Assembly (NCBI GenBank): GCA_021295675.1 | Contig: JAGWBY010000103.1 | Span: 1-7,911 of the forward strand | DNA length: 7,911 bases | Source: Candidatus Latescibacterota bacterium | Lineage (GTDB): Bacteria > Latescibacterota > UBA2968 > UBA8231 | Direction: 5' to 3' | Shown: one piece after another, positions 5,191 through 7,911 of the stretch | How positions within the stretch are numbered: position 1 is the first letter of the stretch | How the letters are laid out: each line of letters starts with the position of its first letter | The notes under the pieces: model-generated | Database searches by the model: none | What the model saw: the letters and a program-made list of their open reading frames with translations, nothing else | What the model was told of the DNA's origin: nothing | Position numbers and translations under genes: made by a program

Positions 5191-6971
5191 GAGCGGCCGT
5201 AGTTGAGGCGGTAGAGGCGCGCGTAGATGCCGTCTTGGAGCAATAGTTCTTCATGGCGGCCTCGCTCGCGCACCTCGCCGCGGTGCATCACCAAGATCTG
5301 GTCGGCACTGCGGATGGTGGAGAGGCGGTGGGCGATGACGATGGAGGTGCGCTCGCTCATCAGCTTGGCGATGGCGTCTTGGATGAGCAATTCGGTCTCG
5401 GTGTCGATGCTGGAGGTGGCCTCGTCGAGGACGAGGATTTCCGGGTCGAAGGCTAGGGCGCGGGCAAAAGCCAACAACTGGCGCTGGCCGGCCGACAGGG
5501 TCGAGCCGCCTTCGGCCACGGCGTGGGTGTATCCTTGAGGGAGGCGTTTGATAAAGGGCGCGGCGTTGACGTAGCGGGCTGCGCGCTCGACTTGGGCGTC
5601 GTCGATGGCGTCGTCGCCGAGGCGGATATTGCCACTGACATTCCCTGAAAAAAGGAAGACCTCCTGCTGGACGATGCTGATGCGGCGGCGCAATTCGGCC
5701 GCGTGCCACTGGCGCACGTCGCGGCCATCCACGAGGATTTCCCCGCGTTGGATGTCGTAGAAGCGGCAGAGGAGGCTGACGATGGTGGTCTTGCCCGAGC
5801 CGGTTGCCCCGACCAGCGCCATACTCTGCCCGGCCTGTAGTTCAAACGAGACATCCTTGAGAATCCAGTCTTCGGCTGCTGGATCGTACTTGAAGAACAC
5901 GTTGCGGAACTCAATCGCGCCGCCGCGGCTGGCCGCAGGCAGCTTGCGCCGCGGTCCGCCGGTGGGTTCGCTGGGGACGGCCAACATCTCGAAGATGCGC
6001 TCGGACGCGGCCATGGCGCTCTGCAGCAGGGCATAGCGGTCGGCGATGTCCATGATCGGGCGGAAGAAGCGGCGGATGTACTGGAGAAAGGCCACCAACA
6101 CCCCCAGCTCGATGCGGTCGTCAATCACGTCCGAGGTCCCGTACCACAGCACCAGTGCCATGCCGACCGTGCCGAGTAATTCGGTGAAGGGGAAGAAGAT
6201 GGCAAAGCAGTGGATTTCGCGGTCTTCGGCGCGGCGATAGGGCAGGTGCTCGGCGTCGAAGTCGCGCAAATTGCGTTGCTGGCGGTTGAAAAGCTGCACC
6301 ACCTCTAGGCCAGTGATGTTCTCCTGCAAATAGGCATTGAGCCGCGCCAAGCGCGTGCGCAACTCGCGATAGGCGTGCATGGCGAGGCCCTGCAGGTAGA
6401 AGGTCGAAACGGCGAGCACCGGGACCACTGTGCAGCAGATCAAGGCCAGCTCAAAGTCGATATAGGCCATGAAGCCGACGATGGCCAGCAAAGTGAAAAA
6501 ATCCATAAAAACCGAGACGACGCCCTCGCTGAAAAATTCGTTGAGGGCGTCGATGTCGTTGGTGGCGCGGGTCATAATTCGGCCCAGCGGCGTGCGGTCA
6601 AAGTAGCGCAGCGGCAGCTTTTGCAGGTGGGCAAACAGGTCGCGGCGCATGTCGTACATGACGCGCTGACCGATCATGCCGGTGACCAAGGTCTGGGCGT
6701 ATTGAGCGCCGTACTGCACGGCGACGCTGCCAAAGAAGGCCGCGATCATCCACCGCAATCCCGCCCAGTCGCCGACGGCGATATAGTCGTCAACCGCTAC
6801 CTGCGTGATATAGGGACCGACTTGGCCGAAGCCTGCGGCGAGGGCAATGGTGCCGAAGGCGACGACTACGCGCCCGCGATGGGGCTTGAGATACCCCAAC
6901 AGTTGCAGCGTCAGCCCCAAATTGAAGGCGCGTTGTTGGATTTCTTCTTCTTTGTTGAGTTCGGTACTCAC
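5187..6971 (-). CDS. ABC exporter half-transporter, catalytic-site subunit (Glu Walker B, LSAGQ signature)
   Basis: A 594-residue membrane-domain plus ATPase-domain exporter subunit. Six hydrophobic spans are visible at about 35-60, 74-97, 151-171, 173-193, 255-278 and 288-306. The ATPase domain follows with Walker A GATGSGKTT at 388-396, Q-loop QQEVFLF near 435, signature LSAGQ at 492-496, Walker B ILVLDE with catalytic Glu517, D-loop SSID and switch His548. The LSAGQRQLLAFARAL form is typical of one partner of heterodimeric exporters (BmrD, TM288 or MdlB-like), so it should pair with the subunit encoded just upstream. Substrates of this family are drugs, lipids or peptides and cannot be read from the sequence. 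The start is GTG (6971-6969), overlapping the upstream stop as GTGA with no clear Shine-Dalgarno site, so translation is probably coupled. Its stop overlaps that of the convergent YtxH-type gene. Confidence 0.95.
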   Translation of the reverse strand: MSTELNKEEEIQQRAFNLGLTLQLLGYLKPHRGRVVVAFGTIALAAGFGQVGPYITQVAVDDYIAVGDWAGLRWMIAAFFGSVAVQYGAQYAQTLVTGMIGQRVMYDMRRDLFAHLQKLPLRYFDRTPLGRIMTRATNDIDALNEFFSEGVVSVFMDFFTLLAIVGFMAYIDFELALICCTVVPVLAVSTFYLQGLAMHAYRELRTRLARLNAYLQENITGLEVVQLFNRQQRNLRDFDAEHLPYRRAEDREIHCFAIFFPFTELLGTVGMALVLWYGTSDVIDDRIELGVLVAFLQYIRRFFRPIMDIADRYALLQSAMAASERIFEMLAVPSEPTGGPRRKLPAASRGGAIEFRNVFFKYDPAAEDWILKDVSFELQAGQSMALVGATGSGKTTIVSLLCRFYDIQRGEILVDGRDVRQWHAAELRRRISIVQQEVFLFSGNVSGNIRLGDDAIDDAQVERAARYVNAAPFIKRLPQGYTHAVAEGGSTLSAGQRQLLAFARALAFDPEILVLDEATSSIDTETELLIQDAIAKLMSERTSIVIAHRLSTIRSADQILVMHRGEVRERGRHEELLLQDGIYARLYRLNYGRS

Positions 6972-7911
6972 AGCGTTTCTAGCTCGGCGCTAAGCTGCTG
7001 GTGCTGGTACAACTCGGCGTAGAAGCCGCCGCTGTTGACCAACTCGGCGTGGGTGCCCAGTTCGGCAATGCGACCGTCTTCGAGCACGGCGATGCGATCG
7101 GCGTGGCGCAGGGTCGAGATGCGGTGGGCGATGATGAGGGTGGTGCGGCCCTGCATGAGGGCGTGCAAGTGGTCGAGGATAGCTTCTTCGGTGTGGGTAT
7201 CTACCGCGGAGAGCGCGTCGTCGAGGATGAGGATCTGCGGGCGGCGAATGAGCGCGCGGGCCAAGGTCGCGCGCTGTTTTTGGCCGCCGGACAGGGTGAC
7301 GCCGCGCTCGCCGATGAGGGTGTCGAAGCCCTCGTCGAATTGGTCGATGTCCTTTTTGAGTTGGGCCTCTTCGGCCACGGCGTGGATCTGGGCCTCCTCA
7401 GCCGCGTCCACGCCGTAGGTGAGATTGGCACTGAGAGTATTGGAAAACAAAAAGGGATTTTGCGGGACGTAGCCGATGGCGTCGCGCAAAGTCGCTAGGG
7501 GCCATTCCTCAATTGGCACCCCGTCGATGAGGAGTTGGCCTGGCTCGGCTTGGATCAAGCGCGGTACGAGGCGCGCCAAGGTGGTCTTGCCCGAGCCGAC
7601 TCGGCCGATGATGCCGAGGGTCGTGCCCTGGGGAATTTCGAGATCAATCTGATGCAGAACTTGCTCTTTGCCATAGGAGAAATTGAGCTTGCGAAAGGCA
7701 ATGTGCCCGGCGATTGGGCGCGGATTCGCCGGTGGCAAGGCGCGGTCTTGGATCTCCGGCTCGACAGCGAGGATTTCGTTGATGCGCTGCATGGACACGA
7801 GGGCGCGCTGGGCGCGGTCGATGACCCAGCCAATGTACATGATCGGGCGGATGAGCTGGGTCAGGTAGGCGTTGAAGGCCACGAAGGCCCCCAAGCTGAG
7901 TTCGCCGTCGA
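6968..7911 (-). CDS. ABC exporter half-transporter, degenerate-site subunit (Asp Walker B), C-terminal part
   Basis: The C-terminal part of the partner half-transporter; the frame is open through the right window edge, so most of the membrane domain is missing. The visible part begins in the last membrane helix (DGELSLGAFVAFNAYLTQL) and contains the whole ATPase domain. Walker A is GRVGSGKTT (codons near 7606-7580), Q-loop YVPQNPFLF, signature a canonical LSGGQ, Walker B ILILDD (catalytic position at 7219-7217 is Asp, not Glu), D-loop SAVD and switch His in IIAHRIS. Asp at that position together with LDDALSAVD is the pattern of TM287, BmrC (YheI) or MdlA-like subunits, whose own Walker site hydrolyses ATP poorly. 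It is followed, with a 4-nt overlap, by the subunit carrying a normal Glu. The promoter of this two-gene unit lies outside the window. Confidence 0.93.
   Translation of the reverse strand, partial: DGELSLGAFVAFNAYLTQLIRPIMYIGWVIDRAQRALVSMQRINEILAVEPEIQDRALPPANPRPIAGHIAFRKLNFSYGKEQVLHQIDLEIPQGTTLGIIGRVGSGKTTLARLVPRLIQAEPGQLLIDGVPIEEWPLATLRDAIGYVPQNPFLFSNTLSANLTYGVDAAEEAQIHAVAEEAQLKKDIDQFDEGFDTLIGERGVTLSGGQKQRATLARALIRRPQILILDDALSAVDTHTEEAILDHLHALMQGRTTLIIAHRISTLRHADRIAVLEDGRIAELGTHAELVNSGGFYAELYQHQQLSAELETL

Noticed and set aside
5191..5230. A terminator between the YtxH-type gene and the ABC gene
   Set aside because: The two genes overlap at their stops, and no GC hairpin with a T run was seen near the junction.
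6375..7022. A 215-codon plus-strand open frame opposite the two ABC genes
   Set aside because: It is antisense to conserved exporter sequence, has no ribosome binding site or recognisable domain, and spans the junction of two real genes.

Overview
The window is a compact, GC-rich bacterial stretch; by eye it is near 60% GC apart from one AT-rich intergenic spacer. It holds eight protein genes and no RNA gene, insertion sequence, CRISPR array or integration mark. Bacterial Shine-Dalgarno sites, a sigma70-like promoter and 4-nt start/stop overlaps show it is bacterial. The sequence alone does not name the phylum, and the mixture of gene families would fit an uncultured environmental lineage.

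Left part (1-4796, all minus strand): five tightly packed genes that look like one operon, read from right to left. The order is an IMP dehydrogenase (guaB-like, with a CBS pair), two short tandem SDR-family Rossmann proteins, a zinc alcohol dehydrogenase resembling the phosphonate-associated HpnZ group, and the N-terminal 294 residues of a phosphonoacetate hydrolase (phnA), which runs off the left edge. Junctions are +4, -4, +3 and -4 nt. A good sigma70-like promoter (TTGAAT, 17 nt, TATACT) lies just upstream of guaB.

Middle (4797-4935): a 139-nt divergent intergenic region with the guaB promoter, an AT-rich core, a run of eight G and the ribosome binding site of a small plus-strand gene. 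That gene encodes an 84-residue YtxH-type single-span membrane protein with a regular glycine-every-fourth-residue helix.

Right part (5187-7911, minus strand): the two half-transporter genes of a heterodimeric ABC exporter of the TM287/288, BmrCD or MdlAB type. The upstream gene is cut by the right edge. They overlap by 4 nt (GTGA). One subunit carries Asp in place of the catalytic Walker B Glu, and the partner has a non-canonical LSAGQ signature, the usual signs of one degenerate and one working ATP site.

How the parts may work together: PhnA splits the C-P bond of phosphonoacetate to acetate and phosphate. The HpnZ-like dehydrogenase and the SDR pair could feed it by oxidising upstream hydroxy- or aldehyde-phosphonates, but this is inference. 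The points most worth a second look are an IMP dehydrogenase of the divergent Tritrichomonas-like type heading a phosphonate operon, and an SDR pair in which one member has lost its catalytic Tyr and Lys.
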